Source: Eledone cirrhosa (taxonomy: Eukaryota; Mollusca; Cephalopoda; Octopoda; Eledonidae). Taken from it: a stretch of DNA of 64,000 bases. How positions within the stretch are numbered: the first letter of the stretch is position 1; each line of letters opens with the position of its first letter. The translations under genes were made by a program, and so were the position numbers. The DNA lies in contig OZ024744.1 in the NCBI GenBank assembly GCA_964016885.1, positions 24,350,798-24,414,797 on the forward strand, written 5' to 3'. This document shows positions 27,330-40,600 of the stretch, piece after piece. The notes below the pieces were generated by a model. It was not told the DNA's origin. It searched no databases and saw only the letters and a program-made list of their open reading frames with translations.

Positions 27330-28080
27330 AACTGACTCGTTTTATCAACAGTTCAACCTTAAGAACTGACTCATTTTAACAACAGTTGAATCTTCAAATA
27401 AAACCCGTTTTAACAACAGTTGAATGTTAAGAACTGATTCGTTTTAACAACAGCTGAATCTTAAGATAAACTCGTTTTAACAACAGTTGAATCTTAAGAT
27501 AAACCTCGTTTTAACAACAGTTTAATCTTAAGAACTGACTCGTTTTAACAACAGTTGAATCTTAAGATAAAATTCGTTTTAACAACAGTTGAATCTTAAG
27601 AACTGATTCGTGTTAACAACAGTTGAATCTTAAGAACTGACTCGTTTTAACAACAGTTGAATCTTAATATAAAACTCGTTTTAACAACAGTTGAATCTTA
27701 AGAACTGTCTCGTTTTAACAACAGTTGAATCTTAAGAACTGACTCGTTTTAACAACAGTTGAATCTTAAGATAAAACTCGTTTTAACAACAGTTGAATCT
27801 TAAGAACTGACTCGTTTTAACAACAGTTGAATATTAAGAACTGATTCGTTTTAACAGCAGTTGAATCTTAATATAAAACTCGTTTTAACAACAGTTGAAT
27901 CTTAAGATAAAACGTGTTTTAACAACAGTTGAATCTTAAGAACTGACTCGTTTTAATAACAGTTGAATCTTAAGATAGAACTCGTTTTAACAATAGTTGA
28001 ATCTTAAGAACTGACTCGTTTTAACAACAGCTGAATTTTAAGATAAAACTCGTTTTAACAACAGTTGAATCTTAAGAACT
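27330..28080 (+). repeat. Left-family segments embedded in the right part
   Basis: From about 27,330 to 27,620 the monomer order copies the left family (TTATCAACAGTTCAACC, GAATGTTAAGAACTG, AAGATAAACTCG, AGTTTAATC). From about 27,800 a second piece matches the stretch around 16,000 to 16,530. The rare CpG-site variant AAACTTGTTTT (C at 16086) is paired with AAACGTGTTTT (C at 27913), an offset of 11,827 bp. The array is therefore a mosaic, not two independent blocks side by side. Confidence 0.7.
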
Positions 28081-29793
28081 GACTCATTTTAACAACAGTT
28101 GAAACTTCAAATAAAACTCGTTTTAACAACAGTTGAATGTTAAGAACTGAATCGTTTTAACGACAGCTGAATCTTAAGATAAACTCGTTTTAACAAAAGT
28201 TGAATCTTAAGATAAATCTCGTTTTAACAACAGTTTAATCTTAAGAACTGAATCGTTTTAACAACAGTTGAATCTTAAGATAAAATTCGTTTTAACAATA
28301 GTTGAATCTTAAGAACTGATTCGTTTTAACAACAGTTGAATCTTAAGAACTGACTCATTTTAACAACAGTTGAATCTTAAGATAAAACATCATTTTAACA
28401 ACAGTTGAATCTTAAAATAAAACTCGTTTTAACAACAGTTGAATCTTAAGAACTGACTCGTTTTAACAACAGTTGAATCTTAAGAACTGACTCGTTTTAA
28501 CAACAATTCAACCTTAAGAACTGACTCGTTTTAACAACAGTTGAATCTTAAGAACTGACTCGTTTTAACAACAGTTGAATCTTCAAATAAAACTCGTTTT
28601 AACAACAGTTGAATCTTAAGAACTGACTCGTTTTAACAGCAGTTGAATCTTAAGATAAAACTCGTTTTAACAACAGTTGAATCTTAAGAACTGACTCGTT
28701 TTAACAACAGCTGAATCTTAAGATAAAACTCGTTTTAACAACAGTTAAATCTTAAGAACTGACTCGTTTTAACAACAGTTCAACTTTAAGAACTGACTCG
28801 TTTAACAACTGTTGAATCTTCAAATAAAACTCGTTTTAACAACAGTTGAATCTTAAGAATTGACTCGTTTTAACAACAATTAAATCTTAAGACAAAACCC
28901 GTTTTAACAACAGTTGAATCTTAAGAACAGACTCGTATTAACAACAGTTGGATCTTATTATAAAACTCATTTTAACAACAGTTCAACCTTAAGAACTGAC
29001 TCGTTTTAACAACAGTTGAATCTTCAAATAAACCTCGTTTTAACAACAGTTGCATCTTAAGAACTGGCTCGTTTAAACAACAGTTGAATCTTAAGATAAA
29101 ACTCGTTTTAACAACAGTTGAATCTTAAGAACTGACTCGTTTTAACAACAGTTGAATCTTAAGAACTGACTCGTTTTAACAACAGTTGAATCTTAAGATA
29201 AAATTCGTTTTAACAACAGTTGAATCTTAAGAACTAATTCGTTTTAACAACAGTTCAAACTTAAGAACAGACTCGTATTAACAACAGTTGAATCTTATTA
29301 TAAAACTCATTTTAACAACAGTTCAACCTTAAGAACTGACTCGTTTTAACAACAGTTGAATCTTCAAATAAACCTCGTTTTAACAACAGTTGCATCTTAA
29401 GAACTGCCTCATTTAAACAACAGTTGAATCTTAAGATAAAACACGTTTTAACAACAGTTGAATCTTAAGAACTGACTCGTTTTAACAACAGTTGAATCTT
29501 CAAATAAAACTCGTTTTAACAACAGTTGAATCTTAAGAACTGACTCGTTTTAACAACAGTTCAACCTTAAGAACTGACTCGATTTAACAACAGTTGAATC
29601 TTCAAATAAAACTCGTTTTAACAACAGTTGAATCTTAAGAATTGACTCGTTTTAACAACAGTTGAATCTTAAGACAAAACCCGTTTTAACAACAGTTGAA
29701 TCTTAAGAACTGACTCGTTTTAACAACAGTTGAATCTTAAGATAAACTCGTTTTAACAACAGTTGAATCTTAAGAACTGACTCGTTTTAACAA
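28081..29793 (+). repeat. Segment shared with 45,905-47,685
   Basis: The variant GAAACTTCAA at 28101 recurs at 45925 (offset 17,824 bp). By the end of the segment the offset is 17,892 bp (29794/47686), because the later copy has one extra 68-bp A-B dimer near 47,565 to 47,635. It includes the markers GATCTTATTATAAAACTCAT, AGTTGCATC and CTCGATTTAAC. The same order also occurs inside the 9.47-kb units. Confidence 0.75.
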
Positions 29794-32296
29794 CAGCTGA
29801 ATCTTAAGATAAAACTCGTATTAACAACAGTTGAATCTTAAGAACTGACTCGTTTTATCAACAGTTCAACCTTAAGAACTGACTCGTTTTAACAACAGTT
29901 GAATCTTCAAATAAAACTCGTTTTAACAACAGTTGAATCTTAAGAACTGACTCGTTTTAACAACAGTTGAATCTTAAGATAAAACTCGTTTTAACAACAG
30001 CTGAATCTTAAGATTAAACTCATTTTAACAACAGTTGAATCTCAAGACAAAACCCGTTTTAACAACAGTTGAATCTTAAGAACTGACTCGTTTTAACAAC
30101 AGTTGAATCTTAAGAACTGACTCGTTTTAACAACAACTGAATCTTAAGATTAAACTCGTTTTAACAACAGTTGAATCTTAAGAACTGTCTCGTTTTAACA
30201 ACAGTTGAATCTTAAGATAAACCTCGTTTTAACAACAGTTTAATCTTAACAACTGACTCGTTTTAACAACAGTTGAATCTTAAGATAAAATTCGTTTTAA
30301 CAACAGTTGAATCTTAAGAACTGATTCGTTTTAACAACAGTTCAAACTTAAGGACTGACTCGTTTTAACAACAGTTGAATCTTATGATAAAACTCATTTT
30401 AACAACAGTTGAATCTTAAGAACTGATTCGTTTTAACAGCAGATGAATCTTAAGATAAACCTCGTTTTAACAAAAGTTGAATCTTAAGAACTGGCTCGTT
30501 TTAACAACAGTTGAATCTTAAGAACTGTCTCGTTTTAACAACAGTTGAATCTTAAGAACTGACTCGTTTTAACAACAGTTGAATCTTAAGATAAAACTCG
30601 TTTTAACAACAGTTGAATCTTAAGAACTGACTCGTTTTAGCAACAGTTGAATCTTAAGATAAAACTCGTTTTAACAACAGTTGAATATTAAGAACTGACT
30701 CGTTTTAACAGCAGTTGAACCTTAATATAAAACTCATTTTAACAACAGTTGAATCTTAAGAACTGATTCGTTTTAACAACAGATGAATATTAAGATAAAC
30801 CTCGTTTTAACAACAGTTGCATCTTAAGAACTGGCTCGTTTAACAACAGTTGAATCTTATGATAAAACCCATTTTAACAACAGTTGAATCTTAAGAACTG
30901 ACTCGTTTTAACAACAGTTGAATCTTAAGATAAAACTCGTTTTAACAACAGTTGAATCTTAAGAACTGACTCGTTTTAACAACAGTTGAATCTTAAGAAC
31001 TGACTCGTTTTATAAACAGTTCAACCTTAAGAACTGACTCGTTTTAACAACAGTTGAATCTTCAAATAAAACTCGTTTTAACAACAGTTGAATATTAAGA
31101 ACTGACTCGTTTTAACAGCAGTTGAATCTTAATATAAAACTCGTTTTAACAACAGTTGAATCTTAAGAACTGACTCGTTTTAATAACAGTTGAATCTTAA
31201 GATAAAACTCGTTTTAACAACAGTTGAATCTTAAAAACTGACTCGTTTTAACAACAGCTGAATTTTAAGATAAAACTCGTTTTAACAACAGTTGAATCTT
31301 AAGAACTGACTCGTTTTATCAACAGTTCAACCTTAAGAACTGACTCGTTTTAACAACAGTTGAATCTTCAAATAAAACTCGTTTTAACAACAGTTGAATC
31401 TTAAGAACTGACTCGTTTTAACAACAGTTGAATCTTAAGATAAAACTCGTTTTAACAACAGCTGAATCTTAAGATTAAACTCATTTTAACAACAGTTGAA
31501 TCTCAAGACAAAACCCGTTTTAACAACAGTTGAATCTTAAGAACTTACTCGTTTTAACCACAGTTGAATCTTAAGAACTGACTCGTTTTAACAACAACTG
31601 AATCTTAAGATTAAACTCGTTTTAACAACAGTTGAATATTAAGAACTGACTCGTTTTAACAGCAATTGAATATTGAGATAAAACTCGTTTTAACAACAGT
31701 TAAATCTTAAGAACTGATTCGTTTTAACAACAATTGAATCTGAAGTTAACATTCGTTTTAACAACAGTTGAATCTTAAGAACTGACTCGTTTTAACAACA
31801 GTTGAATCTTAAGACAAAACTCGTTTTAACAACAGTTGAGTCTTAAGAACTGACTCGTTTTAACAACAGTTCAACCTTAAGAACTGACTGGTTTTAAAAC
31901 AGTTGAATCTTAAGATAACACTCGTTTTAACAACAGTTGAATCTTAAAATAAAACTCGTTTTAACAACAGATGATTCTCAAGAACTGGCTCGTTTTAACA
32001 ACTGTTGAATCTTAAGATAAACATCGTTTTAACAATAGTTGAATCTTAAGAACTGACTCGTTTTAACAACAGTTCAACCTTAAGAAGTGATTAGTTTTAA
32101 CAACAGTTGAATCTTAAAATAAAACTCGTTTTAACAACATTTGAATCTTAAGAACGGACTCGTTTTAACAACAGTTGAATCTTAACATAAAACTGGTTTT
32201 AACAACAGTTGAATCTTAAGAAGTGACTCGTTTTAACAACAGTTGAATCCTAAGATAACATTCGTTTTAACAACAGTTGAATCTTAAGAACTGACT

Positions 32297-34942
32297 CGTT
32301 ATAACGACAGTTGAATCTTAAGATAAACCTCGTTTTAACAACAGTTGAATCTTAAGAACTGACTCATTTTAACAACAGTTGAATCTTAAGATAAAACATC
32401 ATTTTAACAACAGTTGAATCTTAAAATAAAACTCGTTTTACCAACAGTTGAATCTTAAGAACTGACTCGTTTTAACAACAGTTGAATCTTAAGAACTGAC
32501 TCGTTTTAACAACAATTCAACCTTAAGAACTAACTCGTTTTAAAACAGTTGAATCTTAAGATAACACTCGTTTTAACAACAGTTGAATCTTCAGAACTGA
32601 CTCGTTTTAAAAACAGTTGAATCTTAACATAACACTCGTTTTAACAACAGTTGAATCTTAAGAGCTGACTCGCTTTAACAACAGTTCAACCTTAAGAACT
32701 GACACGTTTTAACAACAGTTGAATCTTAAAATATAACTAGTTTTAACAACAGTTGAATCTTAAGAACTGACTCGTTTTAACAACCGTTGACTCCTAAGAA
32801 CTGACTCGTTTTAACAACTGATGAACATTAAGATAAAACTCGTTTTAACAACAGCTGAATCTTAAGAACTGACTCGTTTTAACAACAGTTGAATCTTAAG
32901 GACTGACTCGTTTTAACAACAGATGAATCTTAAGATAAAACTGGTTTTAACAACAGTTGAATCTTAAGAACTGACTCGTTTTAACAACAGTTGAATCTGA
33001 AGAACTGACTCGTTTTAACAACAATTGTATCTGAAGATAAAACTCGTTTAACAACAGTTGAATCTTAAGAACTGGCTCGTTTTAACAACACTTGTATCTT
33101 ATGATGCAACTCGTTTTAACAACAGTTGAATCTTAAGAACTGACTCGTTTTAACAGCAATTGAATCTTTAGACAAAACTCGTTTTAACAACAGTTGAATC
33201 TTAAGAACTGACTCGTTTTAACAGCAGTTCAACCTTAAGAACTGACTGGTTTTAAAACAGTTGAATCTTAAGATAACACTCGTTTTAACAACAGTTGAAT
33301 CTTAAAATAAAACTCGTTTTAACAACAGATGATTCTCAAGAACTGACTCGTTTTAACAACAGTTGAATCTTAAAATAAAACTCGTTTTAACAACAGTTGA
33401 ATCGTAAGAACTGACTCGTTTTAACAACAGTTGAATCATAAGATAAAACTCGTTTTAACAACAGTTGAATCTTAAGAACTGACTCGTTTTAACAACAGTA
33501 CAACCTTAAGAACTGACTAGTTTTAACAACAGTTGAATCTTAAGAAGTGACTCGTTTTAAAAACAATTGAATCATAAGATAAACCTCGTTTTAACAACAG
33601 TTGAATCTTAAGAACTGACTCGTTTTAACAACAGTTGAATCTTAAGAACTGACTCGTTTTAACAACAATTCAACCTTAAGAACTGACTCGTTTTAAAACA
33701 GTTGAATCTTAAGATAACACTCGTTTTAACAACAGTTGAATCTTCAGAACTGACTCGTTTTAAAAACAGTTGAATCGTAAGATAACACTCGTTTTAACAA
33801 CAGTTGAATCTTAAGAACTGACTCGTTTTAACAACAGTTGAATCTTAAGAACTGACTCGTTTTAACAACAATTCAAACTTGAGAACTGACTCGTTTTAAA
33901 ACAGTTGAATCTTAAGATAACACTCGTTTTAACAACAGTTGAATCTTAAAACATAACTAGTCTTAACAACAGTAGAATCTTAAGAACTGACTCGTTTTAA
34001 CAACAGTTGAATCTGAAGAAGTGACTCGTTTTAACAACAGTTGTATCTGAAGATAAAACTCGTTTAACAACAGTTGAATCTTAAGAACTTACTCGTTTTA
34101 ACAACAATTGAATCTTAAGATAACATTCGTTTTAGCAACAGTTGACTCTTAAGAACTGACTAGTTTTAACGACAGTTGAATCTTAAGATAAACCTCGTTT
34201 TAACAACGGTTGAATCTTAAGAACTGACTCGTTTTAACAACAGTTGAATCTTAAGATAAAACATCATTTTAACAACAGTTGAATCTTAAAATAAAACTCG
34301 TTTTAACAACAGTTGATTCTTAAGAACTGCCTTGTGTTAACAACAGTTGAATCTTAAGAACTGATTCGTTTTAACAGCAGTTGAATCTTAAGAACTGACT
34401 CGTTTTAACAACAGTTGACCTTTAAGAACTGACTCGTTTTAACAACTGATGAATATTAAGAGAAAACTGGTTTTAACAACAGTTGAATTTTAAGAACTGA
34501 CTCGTTTTAACAACAGTTGAATCTGAAGAACTGACTCGTTTTAACAACAATTGTATCTGAAGATAAAACTCGTTTAACAACAGTTGAATCTTAAGAACTG
34601 GCTCGTTTTAGCAACACTTGTATCTTATGATACAACTCGTTTTAACAACAGTTGAATATTAAGAACTGACTCGTTTTAACAGCAATTGAATCTTGAGATA
34701 AAACTCGTTTTAACAACAGTTAAATCTTAAGAACTGATTCGTTTTAACAACAATTGAATCTGAAGTTAACATTCATTTTAACAACAGTTGAATCTTAAGA
34801 CAAAACTCGTTTTAACAACAGTTGAATCTTAAGAACTGACTCGTTTTAACAACAGTTCAACCTTAAGAACTGAGTGGTTTTAAAACAGTTGAATCCTAAG
34901 ATAACATTTGTTTTAACAACAGTTGAATCTTAAGAACTGACT
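32297..34942 (+). repeat. 2.7-kb tandem duplication, unit 1 (2,646 bp)
   Basis: The unit is delimited by successive occurrences of the marker CGTTATAACG at 32297, 34943 and 37691. It is 102 bp (three monomers) shorter than unit 2. It lacks material near 33,541 (the ATTAAACTCG/ACATTTGAATC monomers seen near 36,190) and near 33,630 (the CCTAAGATAACATTCG monomers seen near 36,321). Whole-monomer deletion fits unequal exchange. Confidence 0.82.
34618..34635. repeat. Hairpin variant in 2.7-kb unit 1
   Basis: A perfect 7-bp stem, preceded by the linked variant CGTTTTAGCAACAC. Its partner lies 2,748 bp downstream. Confidence 0.88.
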
Positions 34943-37690
34943 CGTTATAACGACAGTTGAATCTTAAGATAAACCTCGTTTTAACAACAGTTGAATCTTA
35001 AGAACTGACTCATTTTAACAACAGTTGAATCTCAAGATAAAACATCATTTTAACAACAGTTGAATCTTAAAATAAAACTCGTTTTAACAACAGTTGAATC
35101 TTAAGAACTGACTCGTTTTAACAACAGTTGAATCTTAAGAACTGACTCGTTTTAACAACAATTCAACCTTAAGAACTAACTCGTTTTAAAACAGTTGAAT
35201 CTTAAGATAACACTCGTTTTAACAACAGTTGAATCTTCAGAACTGACTCGTTTTAAAAACAGTTGAATCTTAACATAACACTCGTTTTAACAACAGTTGA
35301 ATCTTAAGAGCTGACTCGCTTTAACAACAGTTCAACCTTAAGAACTGACACGTTTTAACAACAGTTGAATCTTAAAATATAACTAGTTTTAACAACAGTT
35401 GAATCTTAAGAACTGACTCGTTTTAACAACCGTTGACTCCTAAGAACTGACTCGTTTTAACAACTGATGAACATTAAGATAAAACTCGTTTTAACAACAG
35501 CTGAATCTTAAGAACTGACTCGTTTTAACAACAGTTGAATCTTAAGGACTGACTCGTTTTAACAACAGATGAATCTTAAGATAAAACTGGTTTTAACAAC
35601 AGTTGAATCTTAAGAACTGACTCGTTTTAACAACAGTTGAATCTGAAGAACTGACTCGTTTTAACAACAATTGTATCTGAAGATAAAACTCGTTTAACAA
35701 CAGTTGAATCTTAAGAACTGGCTCGTTTTAACAACACTTGTATCTTATGATGCAACTCGTTTTAACAACAGTTGAATCTTAAGAACTGACTCGTTTTAAC
35801 AGCAATTGAATCTTTAGACAAAACTCGTTTTAACAACAGTTGAATCTTAAGAACTGACTCGTTTTAACAGCAGTTCAACCTTAAGAACTGACTGGTTTTA
35901 AAACAGTTGAATCTTAAGATAACACTCGTTTTAACAACAGTTGAATCTTAAAATAAAACTCGTTTTAACAACAGATGATTCTCAAGAACTGACTCGTTTT
36001 AACAACAGTTGAATCTTAAAATAAAACTCGTTTTAACAACAGTTGAATCGTAAGAACTGGCTCGTTTTAACAACAGTTGAATCATAAGATAAAACTCGTT
36101 TTAACAACAGTTGAATCTTAAGAACTGACTCGTTTTAACAACAGTACAACCTTAAGAACTGACTAGTTTTAACAACAGTTGAATCTTAAAATTAAACTCG
36201 TTTTAACAACATTTGAATCTTAAGAAGTGACTCGTTTTAAAAACAATTGAATCATAAGATAAACCTCGTTTTAACAACAGTTGAATCTTAAGAACTGACT
36301 CGTTTTAACAACAGTTGAATCCTAAGATAACATTCGTTTTAACAACAGTTGAATCTTAAAATAAAACTCGTTTTAACAACAGTTGAATCTTAAGAACTGA
36401 CTCGTTTTAACAACAATTCAACCTTAAGAACTGACTCGTTTTAAAACAGTTGAATCTTAAGATAACACTTGTTTTAACAACAGTTGAATCTTCAGAACTG
36501 ACTCGTTTTAAAAACAGTTGAATCGTAAGATAACACTCGTTTTAACAACAGTTGAATCTTAAGAACTGACTCGTTTTAACAACAGTTGAATCTTAAGAAC
36601 TGACTCGTTTTAACAACAATTCAAACTTGAGAACTGACTCGTTTTAAAACAGTTGAATCTTAAGATAACACTCGTTTTAACAACAGTTGAATCTTAAAAC
36701 ATAACTAGTCTTAACAATAGTAGAATCTTAAGAACTGACTCGTTTTAACAACAGTTGAATCTGAAGAAGTGACTCGTTTTAACAACAGTTGTATCTGAAG
36801 ATAAAACTCGTTTAACAACAGTTGAATCTTAAGAACTTACTCGTTTTAACAACAATTGAATCTTAAGATAACATTCGTTTTAGCAACAGTTGACTCTTAA
36901 GAACTGACTAGTTTTAACGACAGTTGAATCTTAAGATAAACCTCGTTTTAACAACGGTTGAATCTTAAGAACTGACTCGTTTTAACAACAGTTGAATCTT
37001 AAGATAAAACATCATTTTAACAACAGTTGAATCTTAAAATAAAACTCGTTTTAACAACAGTTGATTCTTAAGAACTGCCTTGTGTTAACAACAGTTGAAT
37101 CTTAAGAACTGATTCGTTTTAACAGCAGTTGAATCTTAAGAACTGACTCGTTTTAACAACAGTTGACCTTTAAGAACTGACTCGTTTTAACAACTGATGA
37201 ATATTAAGAGAAAACTGGTTTTAACAACAGTTGAATTTTAAGAACTGACTCGTTTTAACAACAGTTGAATCTGAAGAACTGACTCGTTTTAACAACAATT
37301 GTATCTGAAGATAAAACTCGTTTAACAACAGTTGAATCTTAAGAACTGGCTCGTTTTAGCAACACTTGTATCTTATGATACAACTCGTTTTAACAACAGT
37401 TGAATATTAAGAACTGACTCGTTTTAACAGCAATTGAATCTTGAGATAAAACTCGTTTTAACAACAGTTAAATCTTAAGAACTGATTCGTTTTAACAACA
37501 ATTGAATCTGAAGTTAACATTCATTTTAACAACAGTTGAATCTTAAGACAAAACTCGTTTTAACAACAGTTGAATCTTAAGAACTGACTCGTTTTAACAA
37601 CAGTTCAACCTTAAGAACTGAGTGGTTTTAAAACAGTTGAATCCTAAGATAACATTTGTTTTAACAACAGTTGAATCTTAAGAACTGACT
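34943..37690 (+). repeat. 2.7-kb tandem duplication, unit 2 (2,748 bp)
   Basis: This unit adjoins unit 1. In the later part the copies are in register at 2,748 bp: 33871/36619 for ATTCAAACTTGAG, 34618/37366 for the hairpin variant, and GAATCCTAAG before ATAACATTTG at 34891/37639. The same order occurs in the 9.47-kb units, so this was probably an early building block of the right-hand family. Confidence 0.85.
37366..37383. repeat. Hairpin variant in 2.7-kb unit 2
   Basis: A perfect 7-bp stem in the second unit of the tandem duplication, with the same TTTTAGCAACAC lead-in. Confidence 0.88.
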
Positions 37691-40600
37691 CGTTATAACG
37701 ACAGTTGAATCTTAAGATAAACCTCGTTTTAACAACAGTTGAATCTTAAGAACTGACTCATTTTAACAACAGTTGAATCTCAAGATAAAACATCATTTTA
37801 ACAACAGTTGAATCTTAAAATAAAACTCGTTTTAACAACAGTTGAATCTTAAGAACTGACTCGTTTTAACAACAGTTGAATCTTAAGAACTGACTCGTTT
37901 TAACAACAATTCAACCTTAAGAACTGACTCGTTTTAAAACAGTTGAATCTTAAGATAACACTCGTTTTAACAACAGTTGAATCTTCAGAACTGACTCGTT
38001 TTAAAAACAGTTGAATCTTAAGATAACACTCGTTTTAACAACAGTTGAATCTTAAGAACTGACTCGTTTTAACAACAGTTGAATCTTAAGAACTGACTCG
38101 TTTTAACAACAATTCAAACTTAAGAACTGACTCGTTTTAAAACAGTTGAATCTTAAGATAACACTCGTTTTAACAACAGTTGAATCTTAAGAACTGACTC
38201 GTTTTAACAACAGCTGAATCTTAAGATAAAACTCGTTTTAACAACAGTTGAATCTTAAGAACTGACTCGTTTTATCAACAGTTCAACCTTAAGAACTGAC
38301 TCGTTTTAACAACAGTTGAATCTTCAAATAAAACTCGTTTTAACAACAGTTGAATCTTAAGAACTGACTCGTTTTAACAACAGTTGAATCTTAAGATAAA
38401 ACTCGTTTTAACAACAGCTGAATCTTAAGATTAAACTCATTTTAACAACAGTTGAATCTCAAGACAAAACCCGTTTTAACAACAGTTGAATCTTAAGAAC
38501 TGACTCGTTTTAACAACAGTTGAATCTTAAGAACTGACTCGTTTTAACAACAACTGAATCTTAAGATTAAACTCGTTTTAACAACAGTTGAATCTTAAGA
38601 ACTGATTCGTTTTAACAACAGATGAATCTTAAGATAAACCTCGTTTTAACAAAAGTTGAATCTTACGAACTGATTCGTTTTAACAACAGTTGAATCTTAA
38701 GAACTGTCTCGTTTTAACAACAGTTGAATCTTAAGAACTGACTCGTTTTAACAACAGTTGAATCTTAAGATAAAACTCGTTTTAACAACAGTTGAATCTT
38801 AAGAACTGACTCGTTTTAACAACAGTTGAATCTTAAGATAAAACTCGTTTTAACAACAGTTGAATCTTAAGAACTGACTCGTTTTAACAACAGTTGAATC
38901 TTAAGAACTGACTCGTTTTATAAACAGTTCAACCTTAAGAACTGACTCGTTTTAACAACAGTTGAATCTTCAAATAAAACTCGTTTTAACAACAGTTGAA
39001 TATTAAGAACTGACTCGTTTTAACAGCAGTTGAACCTTAATATAAAACTCATTTTAACAACAGTTGAATCTTAAGAACTGATTCGTTTTAACAACAGATG
39101 AATATTAAGATAAACCTCGTTTTAACAACAGTTGCATCTTAAGAACTGGCTCGTTTAACAACAGTTGAATCTTATGATAAAACCCATTTTAACAACAGTT
39201 GAATCTTAAGAACTGACTCGTTTTAACAACAGTTGAATCTTAAGATAAAACTCGTTTTAACAACAGTTGAATCTTAAGAACTGACTCGTTTTAACAACAG
39301 TTGAATCTTAAGAACTGACTCGTTTTATCAACAGTTCAACCTTAAGAACTGACTCGTTTTAACAACAGTTGAATCTTCAAATAAAACTCGTTTTAACAAC
39401 AGTTGAATCTTAAGAACTGACTCGTTTTAACAACAGTTGAATCTTAAGATAAAACTCGTTTTAACAACAGCTGAATCTTAAGATTAAACTCATTTTAACA
39501 ACAGTTGAATCTCAAGACAAAACCCGTTTTAACAACAGTTGAATCTTAAGAACTGACTCGTTTTAACAACAGTTGAATCTTAAGAACTGACTCGTTTTAA
39601 CAACAACTGAATCTTAAGATTAAACTCGTTTTAACAACAGTTGAATATTAAGAACTGACTCGTTTTAACAGCAATTGAATATTGAGATAAAACTCGTTTT
39701 AACAACAGTTAAATCTTAAGAACTGATTCGTTTTAACAACAATTGAATCTGAAGTTAACATTCGTTTTAACAACAGTTGAATCTTAAGAACTGACTCGTT
39801 TTAACAACAGTTGAATCTTAAGACAAAACTCGTTTTAACAACAGTTGAGTCTTAAGAACTGACTCGTTTTAACAACAGTTCAACCTTAAGAAGTGATTAG
39901 TTTTAACAACAGTTGAATCTTAAAATAAAACTCGTTTTAACAACATTTGAATCTTAAGAACGGACTCGTTTTAACAACAGTTGAATCTTAACATAAAACT
40001 GGTTTTAACAACAGTTGAATCTTAAGAAGTGACTCGTTTTAACAACAGTTGAATCATAAGATAACATTCGTTTTAACAACAGTTGAATCTTAAGAACTGA
40101 CTCGTTATAACGACAGTTGAATCTTAAGATAAACCTCGTTTTAACAACAGTTGAATCTTAAGAACTGACTCATTTTAACAACAGTTGAATCTTAAGATAA
40201 AACATCATTTTAACAACAGTTGAATCTTAAAATAAAACTCGTTTTACCAACAGTTGAATCTTAAGAACTGACTCGTTTTAACAACAGTTGAATCTTAAGA
40301 ACTGACTCGTTTTAACAACAATTCAACCTTAAGAATTAACTCGTTTTAAAACAGTTGAATCTTAAGATAACACTCGTTTTAACAACAGTTGAATCTTCAG
40401 AACTGACTCGTTTTAAAAACAGTTGAATCTTAACATAACACTCGTTTTAACAACAGTTGAATCTTAAGAGCTGACTCGCTTTAACAACAGTTCAACCTTA
40501 AGAACTGACACGTTTTAACAACAGTTGAATCTTAAAATATAACTAGTTTTAACAACAGTTGAATCTTAAGAACTGACTCGTTTTAACAACCGTTGACTCC

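Larger units (their letters stand above)
29794..38210 (+). repeat. Right higher-order unit, first (8,417-bp) member
   Basis: This unit starts at the same landmark (CAGCTGAATCTTAAG, then CTCGTATTAAC) as the later 9.47-kb units. It holds two segments missing from the next two units: about 30,180 to 30,560 (AACTGTCTCG, AGTTTAATCTTAACAAC, CTTAAGGACTG) and about 31,880 to 32,075 (GACTGGTTTTAAAACAG, AAACATCGTTTTAACAATAG). It also contains the 2.7-kb tandem duplication. Both special segments return in the unit at 57160. Confidence 0.8.
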
